Assembly: GCA_947584775.1 (NCBI GenBank)
Contig: CANPWT010000013.1
Coordinates: forward strand, 1-22,286
From: an uncultured Clostridia bacterium
GTDB lineage: Bacteria; Bacillota; Clostridia; Christensenellales; UBA1242
Length of the DNA stretch: 22,286 nucleotides
Reading direction: 5' to 3'
The notes beneath the pieces were generated by a model. It did no database searches. It was not told the DNA's origin and was given only the letters and a program-made list of their open reading frames with translations. Shown here piece after piece: positions 1-6,951 of the stretch (positions are counted from its first letter, which is position 1; the number at the start of each line of letters is the position of its first letter). The position numbers and the translations under genes were made by a program.

Positions 1-41
1 CGCAATAATAATTTTTTATCTATTTCATAAAAATCAACCAT
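1..41 (-). CDS. N-terminal fragment of an unidentified protein, cut by the window edge
   Basis: Only the first 13 codons are inside the window, reading MVDFYEIDKKLLL. The ATG at 41 is preceded by a good Shine-Dalgarno sequence, AGGAGAGGG (47-55), five bases upstream, and by a promoter at 62-92. This combination supports a real gene start rather than a chance ORF. Thirteen residues are too few to identify a family. The gene is divergent from the recombinase at 185. Its promoter contains an unusual poly-G spacer, so expression may switch on and off. Confidence 0.6.
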   Translation of the reverse strand, partial: MVDFYEIDKKLLL

Positions 42-61
42 TTTTTCCCTCTCCTGTATCT

Positions 62-92
62 AGTATACCCCCCCCCCTTAGCGAAAAGTCAA
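62..92 (-). promoter_or_regulatory. Promoter with a G10 homopolymer in the spacer
   Basis: On the minus strand the -35 is TTGACT (87-92) and the -10 is TATACT (62-67). The 19-nt spacer (68-86) is TTTCGCTAA followed by ten consecutive G (C10 at 68-77 on the plus strand). Nineteen is two longer than the optimal 17, so losing two G would restore ideal spacing. The predicted start is about 14 nt before the ATG at 41, just upstream of or within the Shine-Dalgarno sequence. Long G/C runs are otherwise absent from this AT-rich window. Confidence 0.7.
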
Positions 93-149
93 TAGTTTTT
101 TGCAAATTTTTTTAAATAAATAAAACTTTTAAATAGGGGACTAAATTAG

Positions 150-178
150 TTGTTTTTTACGCAAAGATATTGTAATAT
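150..178 (+). promoter_or_regulatory. Promoter of the recombinase gene, probably leaderless
   Basis: TTGTTT (150-155), a 17-nt spacer and TAATAT (173-178) lie so that the -10 ends 6 nt before the ATG at 185. No Shine-Dalgarno sequence is present upstream of the ATG. Transcription would start at or next to the start codon. The -35 matches consensus at only three positions, so this call rests partly on the same arrangement at other genes in the window. Confidence 0.5.
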
Positions 179-184
179 AAATAT

Positions 185-1222
185 ATGTCAACCAATTATT
201 ATTTAGATAGAAACATTAAAAATATGAAAAAGTTAAATGAAATGTTGGCGGATTTGCCCACATTTTGTAGCATCTTTTTTATAGGCATACAAGATACAAC
301 CACCCCATTGACACGGCTAAATTACGGTGTGGATTTAAAAACATTTTTTAACTATTTAATTACATACGAGCCACAATTTGCGGGCAAAAGCGTTAAAGAA
401 ATAACACTAAACGACATTGATGGAATAGATGCGCGCACCATTGAAAGGTTTATGGCGTATCTTTCGTATTACGATAAAGAAAATGGCAAAGTTTTAACAA
501 ATAGTGAGCGCGGCAAAACGAGGAAACTATCTACCCTACGCGCGTTTTTTAAATATTTCTTTAATAAAGATATGTTAAAAGCCAATGTTGCCAGCAAAGT
601 TAGTGCGCCAAAATTGCATGATAAGCCTATTATTCGCTTAGAACCGCAAGAAACTGAGGAATTGATGTATAATTGCCATAATTTAAGCGGTTTTTCCGAC
701 CATCAACGTAAATACAATGAAAAATTTAAGGTGCGCGACAACGCTATAATTTCGCTATTTTTAACCACCGGCATCCGTGTTAGCGAGTGCGTTGGCCTAA
801 ATGTTGACGATTTTAACTTTAACTTAAACTCATTTAGGGTTACCCGCAAAGGCGGCAATCAAGTAATTTTATATTTTGGCGAAGATATTAGCCAAATTTT
901 GCAAGAATATCTTAGATATAGGGAAACTTTAAACGTTCCCAAAGAGGAACGCGCCATGTTTTTATCAAGCCAAAACAAACGCATGATGGTGCGCACTATG
1001 GAATACCTTGTTAAAAAATACACCAAAGTTGCCACCCCACTTAAAAATATTACCCCACATAAACTTAGGTCCACTTACGGCACCAACCTTTATAACGAAA
1101 CAAAAGATATTTACATTGTTGCCGAAGTTTTAGGCCACAAAGATGTAAATACGACAAAAAAACACTATGCTGCAATAAGCGATGATATAAGGCGTTCAGT
1201 GGCCGGAAAAGTTAAAATTTAA
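185..1222 (+). CDS. Tyrosine recombinase, XerC/XerD-like
   Basis: A site-specific recombinase of the phage-integrase family, 345 residues. The N-terminal core-binding (SAM-like) domain covers about residues 40-135 and the catalytic domain about 155-340. The full catalytic set is visible: R198 in TGIRVSE, K222 in TRKGGN, H292 and R295 in PHKLRST, H318 in LGHKD, and the nucleophile Y328 in KKHYAAIS. The segment at about 165-183 (GFSDHQRKYNEKFKVRD) extends the usual Xer spacing before the first arginine. It is slightly longer than classic XerC/D (about 300 residues). No integration module, excisionase or attachment site is seen nearby, so a housekeeping or lineage-specific Xer role is more likely than a prophage integrase. 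A role at dif cannot be proved from here. It precedes lexA in the same direction but has its own promoter and a likely terminator. Confidence 0.9.
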   Translation: MSTNYYLDRNIKNMKKLNEMLADLPTFCSIFFIGIQDTTTPLTRLNYGVDLKTFFNYLITYEPQFAGKSVKEITLNDIDGIDARTIERFMAYLSYYDKENGKVLTNSERGKTRKLSTLRAFFKYFFNKDMLKANVASKVSAPKLHDKPIIRLEPQETEELMYNCHNLSGFSDHQRKYNEKFKVRDNAIISLFLTTGIRVSECVGLNVDDFNFNLNSFRVTRKGGNQVILYFGEDISQILQEYLRYRETLNVPKEERAMFLSSQNKRMMVRTMEYLVKKYTKVATPLKNITPHKLRSTYGTNLYNETKDIYIVAEVLGHKDVNTTKKHYAAISDDIRRSVAGKVKI

Positions 1223-1231
1223 CAATATATT

Positions 1232-1262
1232 GTGTGTTATTATTTTATAATACACTTTATTT
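1232..1262 (+). terminator. Probable terminator of the recombinase gene
   Basis: GTGTGTTAT (1232-1240) pairs with ATAATACAC (1247-1255), nine pairs including one G-U, around a 6-nt loop. TTTATTT follows. It begins ten bases after the stop codon. The stem is AT-rich and the U-tract is interrupted, so strength is uncertain. Confidence 0.5.
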
Positions 1263-1641
1263 CGTTGTAAGACTTTGCCTTGACTCGATTTTAAAACTTT
1301 GCAAAAAAATGCGGTTTTTTTGCATAAAAAGTTACAAAAAAATGCAATGTTTTGCGTAAAAAAGAACAAAAAATTAAAGTTTTTTGGTCAATATTATGAA
1401 TATTTTGCATTTTTTCAACTCCCAAAAATATAAAAAATTATACTTTGAAAAAAAAATAAAAATAAACATTTCCTTTGCCCTACTTTACCGAGCAAGAGAT
1501 AAATACAATAACTTTAATTTTAAAAAACTTTTATTTAAAACTTTGAAAAACATAAAATTTTGCTAAAATTTGAAAATAAAATACTTTTCCATGCAAAATT
1601 TTTTGAAAAACAGAAAACTTGTGCTGCAAAAATTTTGAAAA
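1263..1641. repeat. AT-rich intergenic region with degenerate direct repeats upstream of lexA
   Basis: I see no convincing gene here; the only open frame (1384-1566, TTG start) is low-complexity Lys/Asn/Phe-rich and has no ribosome binding site. Two pairs of imperfect direct repeats are visible. One pair is 1297-1330 and 1331-1363, both built around CAAAAAAATGC and TTTTGC. The other is 1542-1577 and 1602-1642, both beginning TTTGAAAAACA. A hairpin, GCAAAAAAA (1301-1309) with TTTTTTTGC (1315-1323), sits in the first unit. Confidence 0.5.
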
Positions 1642-1645
1642 ATGT

Positions 1646-1659
1646 CGAACAAATGTTTG
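1646..1659 (+). promoter_or_regulatory. LexA operator (SOS box)
   Basis: CGAACAAATGTTTG matches the Firmicute LexA/DinR consensus CGAACNNNNGTTCG at nine of its ten fixed positions. It overlaps the -35 of the lexA promoter by three bases (TTGACA begins at 1657). LexA bound here would block RNA polymerase, which gives the usual autoregulation. I noticed no other convincing LexA box in the window. Confidence 0.85.
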
Positions 1660-1685
1660 ACAAATTTGTTTTTCCACTGTATAAT
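1657..1685 (+). promoter_or_regulatory. lexA promoter, consensus sigma-A type
   Basis: TTGACA (1657-1662), a 17-nt spacer and TATAAT (1680-1685): perfect hexamers at perfect spacing. The transcript would have a short leader containing TAGGAG (1697-1702), five bases before the ATG at 1708. Confidence 0.9.
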
Positions 1686-1707
1686 AAGGGGTAAATTAGG
1701 AGTTTTT

Positions 1708-2289
1708 ATGGATAAAACTGAACAAACTTACAATTTTATTGTAAATTATATAGAGCGATATAAATATCCACCTACTATTAGGGAAATTTGCGATAACTTA
1801 AACCTGGATTCAACATCTAGCGTAGTTTATCATCTTAAAAAGTTAGAAAAAATGGGTAAAATTACCCGCTCCAACAACAAAAACCGTGCTATTGAACTTA
1901 CCAACACAATATCTAGTGTTACCCTACCCGTTGTTGGTGTTATTGCAGCCGGCCAACCAATTTTAGCGGAAGAAACCTTGTTAGATAAGGTTGTTATTAG
2001 TGAAAATTTCTTTTCGGGCACAAATTTATTTATTTTAAAAGTTAAAGGCGACAGCATGATTAACGTTGGCATTTATAATGGCGACTATGTTGTAATTTCT
2101 AAACAGTCCATTGCAAATAATGGGGAAATTGTTGCCTGCTTAATTGATAATGAAGCCACTGTAAAGCGTTTTTATAAGGAAAATGGCTATTTTAGGTTGC
2201 AGCCAGAAAATAACAACATGCGCCCTATCTACACCGACCATTTGGAAATTTTAGGCAAAGTTGTTGGCTTAATACGTAATCATATTTAA
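1708..2289 (+). CDS. lexA: LexA, SOS-response repressor
   Basis: Represses DNA-damage genes; RecA filaments on single-stranded DNA trigger its self-cleavage and induction. The 193-residue length fits the family. The N-terminal winged helix-turn-helix covers about residues 1-65 (PPTIREICDNL, then TSSVVYHLKKLEKMG). The C-terminal S24 autoprotease domain has the cleavage bond A81-G82 in VIAAGQP, the nucleophile S116 in KGDSM and the general base K153 in ATVKRFYK, so it should be cleavable. I chose the ATG at 1708 because it has a Shine-Dalgarno sequence and aligns with the family; the frame is open further upstream, to 1642, but that extension would run through the operator and promoter. The SOS box directly upstream confirms the identity. 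The gene is monocistronic: a new promoter precedes the next gene. Confidence 0.96.
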   Translation: MDKTEQTYNFIVNYIERYKYPPTIREICDNLNLDSTSSVVYHLKKLEKMGKITRSNNKNRAIELTNTISSVTLPVVGVIAAGQPILAEETLLDKVVISENFFSGTNLFILKVKGDSMINVGIYNGDYVVISKQSIANNGEIVACLIDNEATVKRFYKENGYFRLQPENNNMRPIYTDHLEILGKVVGLIRNHI

Positions 2290-2324
2290 TTAATTTGCCA
2301 TTTTTTGTTTTTTTATTTATTTAG

Positions 2325-2364
2325 TTGACTTAAATATCAACAATATTATATAATTTTATATAAT
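2325..2364 (+). promoter_or_regulatory. Promoter of the PadR-ABC operon with an overlapping perfect dyad
   Basis: TTGACT (2325-2330) lies 18 nt before TATAAT (2349-2354); a second TATAAT is at 2359-2364. Both -10 candidates lie inside a perfect inverted repeat, ATTATATAA-TT-TTATATAAT (2345-2364). The first gene of the operon encodes a PadR-type regulator, so this dyad is a good candidate for its own operator. Being purely A/T, it could also arise by chance in this genome. Confidence 0.6.
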
Positions 2365-2377
2365 TTATGGGGGTATT

Positions 2378-3913
2378 ATGAAAACTACCGATTTGATACC
2401 TTTAATTTTGTTGGAATTAAACGATGGCGACAAATATGGCTTTGAGTTAACTAAATCGATAGAAACAAAATCTAATGGTAAAATAATTATCAAACAACCC
2501 ACACTCTACACCGTACTTAAAAAATTAGAAAAATCTAAATTTATTTCATCTTATTGGCAAGATAGTGATATTGGTGGCAAACGCCATTACTATAAAATAA
2601 CTGATAACGGCAGATTGCAAGTTTCCACTCTGCCTAGTTTTGACATTTTATTAAACAGTATAGATATTGATGAGGATGGCACTACATCTAGTGAAGATAT
2701 CGCCATATCTACCCAAGATAATGTTGTAAAATCAAACAACTTGGAGGAAAATAAAAACCTAGAAGCTGAAGATTTTGTTCCCGAACAAGAATTTACATAC
2801 GCCTCCAATTTAGAACAAGATAGCATTTCTACACAAGAAAATGCTAACGACATCGATTTGCAGCAAGAAAATATAATTGAGCCTGAAAATGTAAGTTCAG
2901 AACAAGAGACGGTTAACACCTTCACTGCTGCTGAGCCTGAAAAGGAAAATGATGTAGCCGCCTCCCCTGCCCAAGCAGATTTAAAGCAAAATTATGAAAA
3001 CATTAGCCAAAATGAGGAAGAAGCAAGCCATAAAGACGAACAATTAAAATCTATTTTCGATTTATTGCCGGTTGAGGACGATGGCGTGGTAGACATTGCC
3101 CAACCTAGCGAAAACCAAGTAAAAATAGAGGATAAGCAGCCTATTACAACACCAACTGAAACAATTTTGCCAACCGAAAATGTTTTTGAAGAGGAAAATT
3201 TAGATAATTCAACCGAACTTGAAATTAATCTTGCCAATGCAACTATTTTAAAGGATGAGCAATCTAAAAAGGACGAACATTTTGCAAGCAACGCCGAAGT
3301 TGCAAAATTTACGCAAAAAACAGCAGAAATGTCGGACGAATATAAGCAAAAGATATTAGAACACTCCCCTAGTTACACTTCCCTTGACGAAAACTTGCAA
3401 ATTGCCAACACTGCGGATGAAATTAAGAGTGTGAACTATGTTAACTTTACCATTGACCCCAACTACATATACTCTAAAAAGATTGCAAAAAATTTGTTTT
3501 GGCGTTCAATTTGTGATAGTTGTTATTTGCTTATTGCACTATTAATTTGTGCTTTTGTTGGCGCAAAATCTAACGCATATTATTACATTTTGGCCGCTTT
3601 GGCAGTTGTGGGAATAATTTTGCCGCCTGTGTTAATTTCACTTAATTACAATAAATTGCGGGTAAAATATAAAACAAAAACCTATACTCCAAACTTAAAA
3701 ATGCATTTAATTATAATCATTTCGGTTTTAGTGGTTGTGTTGGCAATGTCTATAATTGTAAGTGCAGTTTTTGTTAAAACATCAATAGATAAAATGTTTA
3801 ATATAAGCAATTTTTACAATCTTTACGCCCCACTAATTTTATGTTTGGTTGTATTTATTGATTTAATTGCCGATTTTGTAATTTTTAAAAATATTAAAAG
3901 GGAGAGCAAATGA
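2378..3913 (+). CDS. PadR-type regulator fused to an acidic linker and four membrane segments
   Basis: 511 residues in three parts. Residues 1-85 are a PadR-family winged helix: PLILLELNDGDKYGFEL, then PTLYTVLKKLEKSKFI, then the wing GGKRHYYKITDNGR. Residues about 95-355 are a low-complexity, Glu/Asp/Asn/Gln-rich segment with no predicted fold. The C-terminal part has four hydrophobic segments at about 377-396, 400-422, 442-466 and 482-503. PadR proteins are usually soluble and 100-190 residues long, so this is an unusual membrane-tethered form. A GGGGG ribosome site precedes the ATG. The ABC ATPase start overlaps its stop (ATGA), so it is co-translated with a transporter. PadR regulators beside ABC exporters commonly repress them until a toxic or envelope-active compound is present. 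Here the membrane part could sense the transporter or the bilayer; this is inference. Confidence 0.8.
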   Translation: MKTTDLIPLILLELNDGDKYGFELTKSIETKSNGKIIIKQPTLYTVLKKLEKSKFISSYWQDSDIGGKRHYYKITDNGRLQVSTLPSFDILLNSIDIDEDGTTSSEDIAISTQDNVVKSNNLEENKNLEAEDFVPEQEFTYASNLEQDSISTQENANDIDLQQENIIEPENVSSEQETVNTFTAAEPEKENDVAASPAQADLKQNYENISQNEEEASHKDEQLKSIFDLLPVEDDGVVDIAQPSENQVKIEDKQPITTPTETILPTENVFEEENLDNSTELEINLANATILKDEQSKKDEHFASNAEVAKFTQKTAEMSDEYKQKILEHSPSYTSLDENLQIANTADEIKSVNYVNFTIDPNYIYSKKIAKNLFWRSICDSCYLLIALLICAFVGAKSNAYYYILAALAVVGIILPPVLISLNYNKLRVKYKTKTYTPNLKMHLIIIISVLVVVLAMSIIVSAVFVKTSIDKMFNISNFYNLYAPLILCLVVFIDLIADFVIFKNIKRESK

Positions 3914-4842
3914 TTCCGGTATTAAGTGTTCAAAATCTAACAAAAGAATATTCGGGCAAAAAAGTGGTTGATGGCCTAAGTTTTTCGTTGTTACCTGGCC
4001 AAATTATGGCTTTTGTTGGGCCTAATGGTGCGGGTAAATCTACTACAATTAGGATGATAACCGGCCTTACTCCAATAACGGATGGCAGCGTAAGAATTTG
4101 CGGTTATAGCATAAACAAAAATTTTAAACTTGCAATTGAAAATGTTGGCGCGGTGGTTGAAATGCCCCAACTTTACCCATATTTATCGGGCTATAAAAAC
4201 TTAAAACTTTTTGCTTCTCTTCAAAAAGGCATTAGTGAAGAACGTATTAACAACATAATTCAACTTGTGGGGATGGAAAATCGCATCCACGATAAATTTA
4301 GCACTTATTCTTTGGGTATGAAACAAAGGCTTGGCATTGCGCAAGCGCTTTTAAACAAGCCAAAACTATTAATTTTGGACGAGCCTACTAACGGCCTAGA
4401 CCCTAATGGAATTGTTGAAATTAGAAATATTCTTCGCATCCTTGCACAAAAGGAAAAAATTGCAATAATAATTTCCAGCCACAATTTGGCCGAACTTGAA
4501 CAAATTTGCGACATGATTATGCTTATTAATGGCGGAAAAATTATTGAATATAAATCTATGCAGGACCTGGAAAATTTGGTTGCTGGCGAAAATAAAGTTC
4601 AACTTGTTTGCAACTACCCTAACTATGCCGGCATGCTTTTAAAACAAACGTATGGCATTAAATGCAAAGTTGTTGGCAACAGCGTGTACGTGCCTGTTAA
4701 AGAAAAAGATTTGGCAGCCGTAATTACCTTTTTAACCAACAAAAAAATTAAAATTTATAGCATTAAAAAAATACACAAATCACTAGAAGATTTATATTTT
4801 GAACTGTTAAACAACAAACGTTCAAGTTCAAGTATTATTTAG
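3910..4842 (+). CDS. ABC transporter ATP-binding protein (ABC-2 exporter type)
   Basis: 310 residues. It is the cytoplasmic motor of the exporter whose membrane subunit is the next gene. All nucleotide-binding motifs are present: Walker A GPNGAGKST (37-45), Q-loop Q87, signature YSLGMKQR (133-140), Walker B LLILDE (153-158), D-loop NGLDP (161-165) and H-loop H191 in ISSHNLAEL. The order and the signature resemble the CcmA/BcrA-type group that exports lantibiotics, bacitracin or other amphiphiles. Residues about 220-305 form a C-terminal extension typical of that group. The start ATG overlaps the preceding stop by four bases and has GGGAG upstream, indicating translational coupling. The substrate cannot be read from the sequence. 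Confidence 0.93.
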   Translation: MIPVLSVQNLTKEYSGKKVVDGLSFSLLPGQIMAFVGPNGAGKSTTIRMITGLTPITDGSVRICGYSINKNFKLAIENVGAVVEMPQLYPYLSGYKNLKLFASLQKGISEERINNIIQLVGMENRIHDKFSTYSLGMKQRLGIAQALLNKPKLLILDEPTNGLDPNGIVEIRNILRILAQKEKIAIIISSHNLAELEQICDMIMLINGGKIIEYKSMQDLENLVAGENKVQLVCNYPNYAGMLLKQTYGIKCKVVGNSVYVPVKEKDLAAVITFLTNKKIKIYSIKKIHKSLEDLYFELLNNKRSSSSII

Positions 4843-4849
4843 GAGGGGT

Positions 4850-6640
4850 ATGTTTAGAGTTTTAAATGCAGAAATTAAAAAAGTTTTAGCCAAACCAGGT
4901 GTTTATGTTTTGGCGGTTTTGCTTGCGCTGATTTTGGTTTTGGGCGTGCTTATTTATAAGCCAACTAACTATAAAAAATCGGAAGCAGTTGTTTTAGACG
5001 GCAAAACTTTTTATGAAAAATACGATGCTTTTTTAGGCGATGAACTATTTACCGGCGTAAAAGTTGAAGCAACTAATTATATTACTGATGCCACAGACCA
5101 AGTTTTAACCTACACCCAATCGCTTTTAAAAACAGACACTTCGCTAGAAGGCAAAAGTGCCAAGGAGCAAATTACCCTTTTACTAGATGCTTTTAAAGAA
5201 AAGTATAATTCTTTTAGGCAATATCAATATGTTGATGATCGCGTTAAAAACGAAACATCGTTTATTGAAGAATATAAAAATCCATTAATTGCCTCGCTTG
5301 ATAACTTAAAAACTGCAATTAACACAGGTAAGGATTTATACGCAAAAAATTCTTATGTAATTTTGACAACGGAAAAAAATAATGATGCTTTGGCGGATGC
5401 TTTCAGTTTAGCCAAAGAGTTGTTTGATAGCGCTAAATGGAACGGAAACTCGGTTAGCGACATTTGTTCGCAGTTTGACGGCAATGCAAGCAATAATTTA
5501 TATAATTGCATCAACAACCTGGTGTTCCCTAGCCTTGCAGACGATTTTGTTAAAACTTACACCGTTAATGAATTAGGCAATAAGTTAAATGTTGCAACAA
5601 ATAGGATGGATACAATTTTATCTAACATTTTAGAGTTGCATGAAGCGGTTGATTTAGACAACGATTTAAACACGGACACTGTCACAATAAATAAATTAAC
5701 TGATTATGCAAATTTGTATGTCCACACTGCCAAAACTTACTATAATCTCGTTCATTATGAACTTTTAAATAACGCATTTAACGCCACAACAACCAAACAA
5801 CAAATTGATTTGTATGGCATAAAAAATGAATCGCAATTTAACACAAAAACATATTTAATCCAATATACTTATTTGTTTGACAATTTTAAATCTACCGAAG
5901 ATTTTGCTAATCCGCTGACCATTGGCGTAAGTTCCAACCCAGAGGTTAATGCCTTTGACTACGCGTATTTCGTGTTAATGTTGTTTTCGTTTATATTAGT
6001 AGTTTATGCAATTATGCGTGCTTGCCACACTGTTGCTGGTGAAATAAGGGAAGGCAGCATGAGATACCTCTCTATTCGCCCGGTTAATAGAACAAGCGTG
6101 CTTTGGGGCAAATATCTAGCAATTATTGTTATGAGCGCAATTTTATTGGTGTTTAGCACAATAATTTCGCTTATTGTGGGCGGCTTTGCATATGGGTTTA
6201 ACTTTACAAATATTCTTACTGTATTTAATGGCACACATGCAATTGTAATTTCGCCAATTGTAATGATTTTACTTTGTGATTTAAGCATATTGCTACAAAT
6301 TATGGTTTATTCGTCAATTGCATTGCTATTGTCTTGCTTAATTAAATCTGATTTATTTGCTGTTACTTTAATTTTAGTTTTATATTTATTAAATGTGTTG
6401 TTCCCGGTATTTGCGGGCGGCGCTAACAGTTGGCTTGCCTTTTACCCTTTCTCTCACCTATCTTTGTTCGCGCTGTTTGGCAGTTCAATTTACTTGCCAA
6501 CAAACAATTTAGTTGCCTTACTTTTAAGCCCACAAGTGTATGCAACAACTACTCTGCCACTAACTATTGGCATAATTTTACTTTTAATTTTAGTTCCTTT
6601 AATTTTATCTAGCCTAATATTTAAAAGGAAAGAATTATAA
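4850..6640 (+). CDS. ABC-2 type permease with a large extracytoplasmic domain
   Basis: 596 residues, membrane partner of the preceding ATPase, with a strong AGGAGGGG site just before the ATG. One membrane segment at about 17-36 is followed by a roughly 330-residue external region (about 38-368, Asn/Thr/Asp-rich, mostly soluble in character). Further membrane segments lie at about 372-390, 421-449, 464-500 (probably two), 502-524 and 570-592. The motif GEIREGSMRYLSIRPVNRT after the second segment is the cytoplasmic coupling region of ABC-2 permeases (compare EIRxGTxxxLLxxPVxR). The large domain between the first two segments is like the bacitracin- and lantibiotic-type and NatB-like permeases. 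It could hold a substrate or sense an envelope signal; this is inference. It is the last gene of the operon and a terminator follows at once. Confidence 0.9.
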   Translation: MFRVLNAEIKKVLAKPGVYVLAVLLALILVLGVLIYKPTNYKKSEAVVLDGKTFYEKYDAFLGDELFTGVKVEATNYITDATDQVLTYTQSLLKTDTSLEGKSAKEQITLLLDAFKEKYNSFRQYQYVDDRVKNETSFIEEYKNPLIASLDNLKTAINTGKDLYAKNSYVILTTEKNNDALADAFSLAKELFDSAKWNGNSVSDICSQFDGNASNNLYNCINNLVFPSLADDFVKTYTVNELGNKLNVATNRMDTILSNILELHEAVDLDNDLNTDTVTINKLTDYANLYVHTAKTYYNLVHYELLNNAFNATTTKQQIDLYGIKNESQFNTKTYLIQYTYLFDNFKSTEDFANPLTIGVSSNPEVNAFDYAYFVLMLFSFILVVYAIMRACHTVAGEIREGSMRYLSIRPVNRTSVLWGKYLAIIVMSAILLVFSTIISLIVGGFAYGFNFTNILTVFNGTHAIVISPIVMILLCDLSILLQIMVYSSIALLLSCLIKSDLFAVTLILVLYLLNVLFPVFAGGANSWLAFYPFSHLSLFALFGSSIYLPTNNLVALLLSPQVYATTTLPLTIGIILLLILVPLILSSLIFKRKEL

Positions 6641-6669
6641 AAAACGCCCTCTAATTTAGAGGGTTTTTT
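6641..6669 (+). terminator. Rho-independent terminator of the PadR-ABC operon
   Basis: CCCTCTAA (6647-6654) pairs with TTAGAGGG (6656-6663), followed by six T (6664-6669). It begins directly after the permease stop codon. Confidence 0.9.
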
Positions 6670-6728
6670 GTTGCAGAAACTCCCAGATAGTCTAGTCTGG
6701 GCGGTCGCGAAGTTATATGTTTGCACCC

Positions 6729-6795
6729 AAAACACCTCCTGCGTTAGAATAGGTTTGTAGTCCAAAACAAATCTAAATTACACAGGAGGTGTTTT
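6729..6795. repeat. 13-bp perfect inverted repeat holding Shine-Dalgarno and anti-Shine-Dalgarno motifs
   Basis: Arms 6729-6741 and 6783-6795 are separated by 41 nt with an internal 8-bp stem (6751-6773). One arm reads CACCTCC, as in the 3' end of 16S rRNA; the other reads AGGAGGTG, a full Shine-Dalgarno sequence. On the plus strand the 3' arm runs into TTTTT. No flanking target duplication is seen. Confidence 0.65.
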
Positions 6796-6889
6796 TGTCA
6801 CCTAGTGACACAAATAGTTTAGCACATTCGACTTGGAATTGCAAGTGCAGCATTGTTTTTGCATAAAAATATGTACGCAAATTTTATTT

Positions 6890-6948
6890 GGGCAAAAAAA
6901 ACACGACTTTCCTAGGTTTTTTTATTAATAAAAAAATAGGTTTTGCCC
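6890..6948 (-). terminator. Nested hairpins downstream of rnhA, possible terminator
   Basis: The inner hairpin is CCTA plus TTTTTTTATT (6911-6926) against AATAAAAAAA plus TAGG (6927-6940), with a 2-nt bulge. The outer pair GGGCAAAA/TTTTGCCC encloses it. It starts three bases past the rnhA stop codon (6952-6954). There is no clean U-tract after the inner stem, so the terminator call is tentative. Confidence 0.4.
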
Positions 6949-6951
6949 TAT

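Larger units (their letters stand above)
6670..6951. other. Structured region between convergent genes; possible RNA element
   Basis: About 280 bases with no convincing gene but several inverted repeats. CCCAGA (6682-6687) pairs with TCTGGG (6696-6701). AAAACACCTCCTG (6729-6741) is perfectly complementary to CAGGAGGTGTTTT (6783-6795). Inside that loop AGGTTTGT (6751-6758) can pair with ACAAATCT (6766-6773) using one G-U. TGTCAC (6796-6801) pairs with GTGACA (6805-6810). Farther on, GGGCAAAA (6890-6897) matches TTTTGCCC (6941-6948) around an inner CCTA/TAGG hairpin (6911-6940). I do not recognise a known riboswitch, SRP RNA or insertion-sequence end. Either strand could be transcribed. Confidence 0.5.

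Noticed and set aside
42..184. Invertible promoter switched by the adjacent recombinase
   Set aside because: I looked for inverted repeats flanking the promoter and found only short palindromes such as CTAAATTAG, not a matching pair at both ends.
185..1222. Recombinase as a prophage or integrative-element integrase
   Set aside because: No phage, excisionase, relaxase or attachment-site duplication is nearby; the tRNAs in the window show no integrated element beside this gene.
1384..1566. 60-codon open frame with a TTG start upstream of lexA
   Set aside because: Low-complexity Lys/Asn/Phe composition, no ribosome site, and it lies in repeat-like AT-rich DNA; open frames of this size with this composition are expected by chance.
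6490..6765. 91-codon minus-strand open frame over the end of the permease gene
   Set aside because: It crosses the operon terminator and overlaps the permease coding region; no ribosome site at its start.
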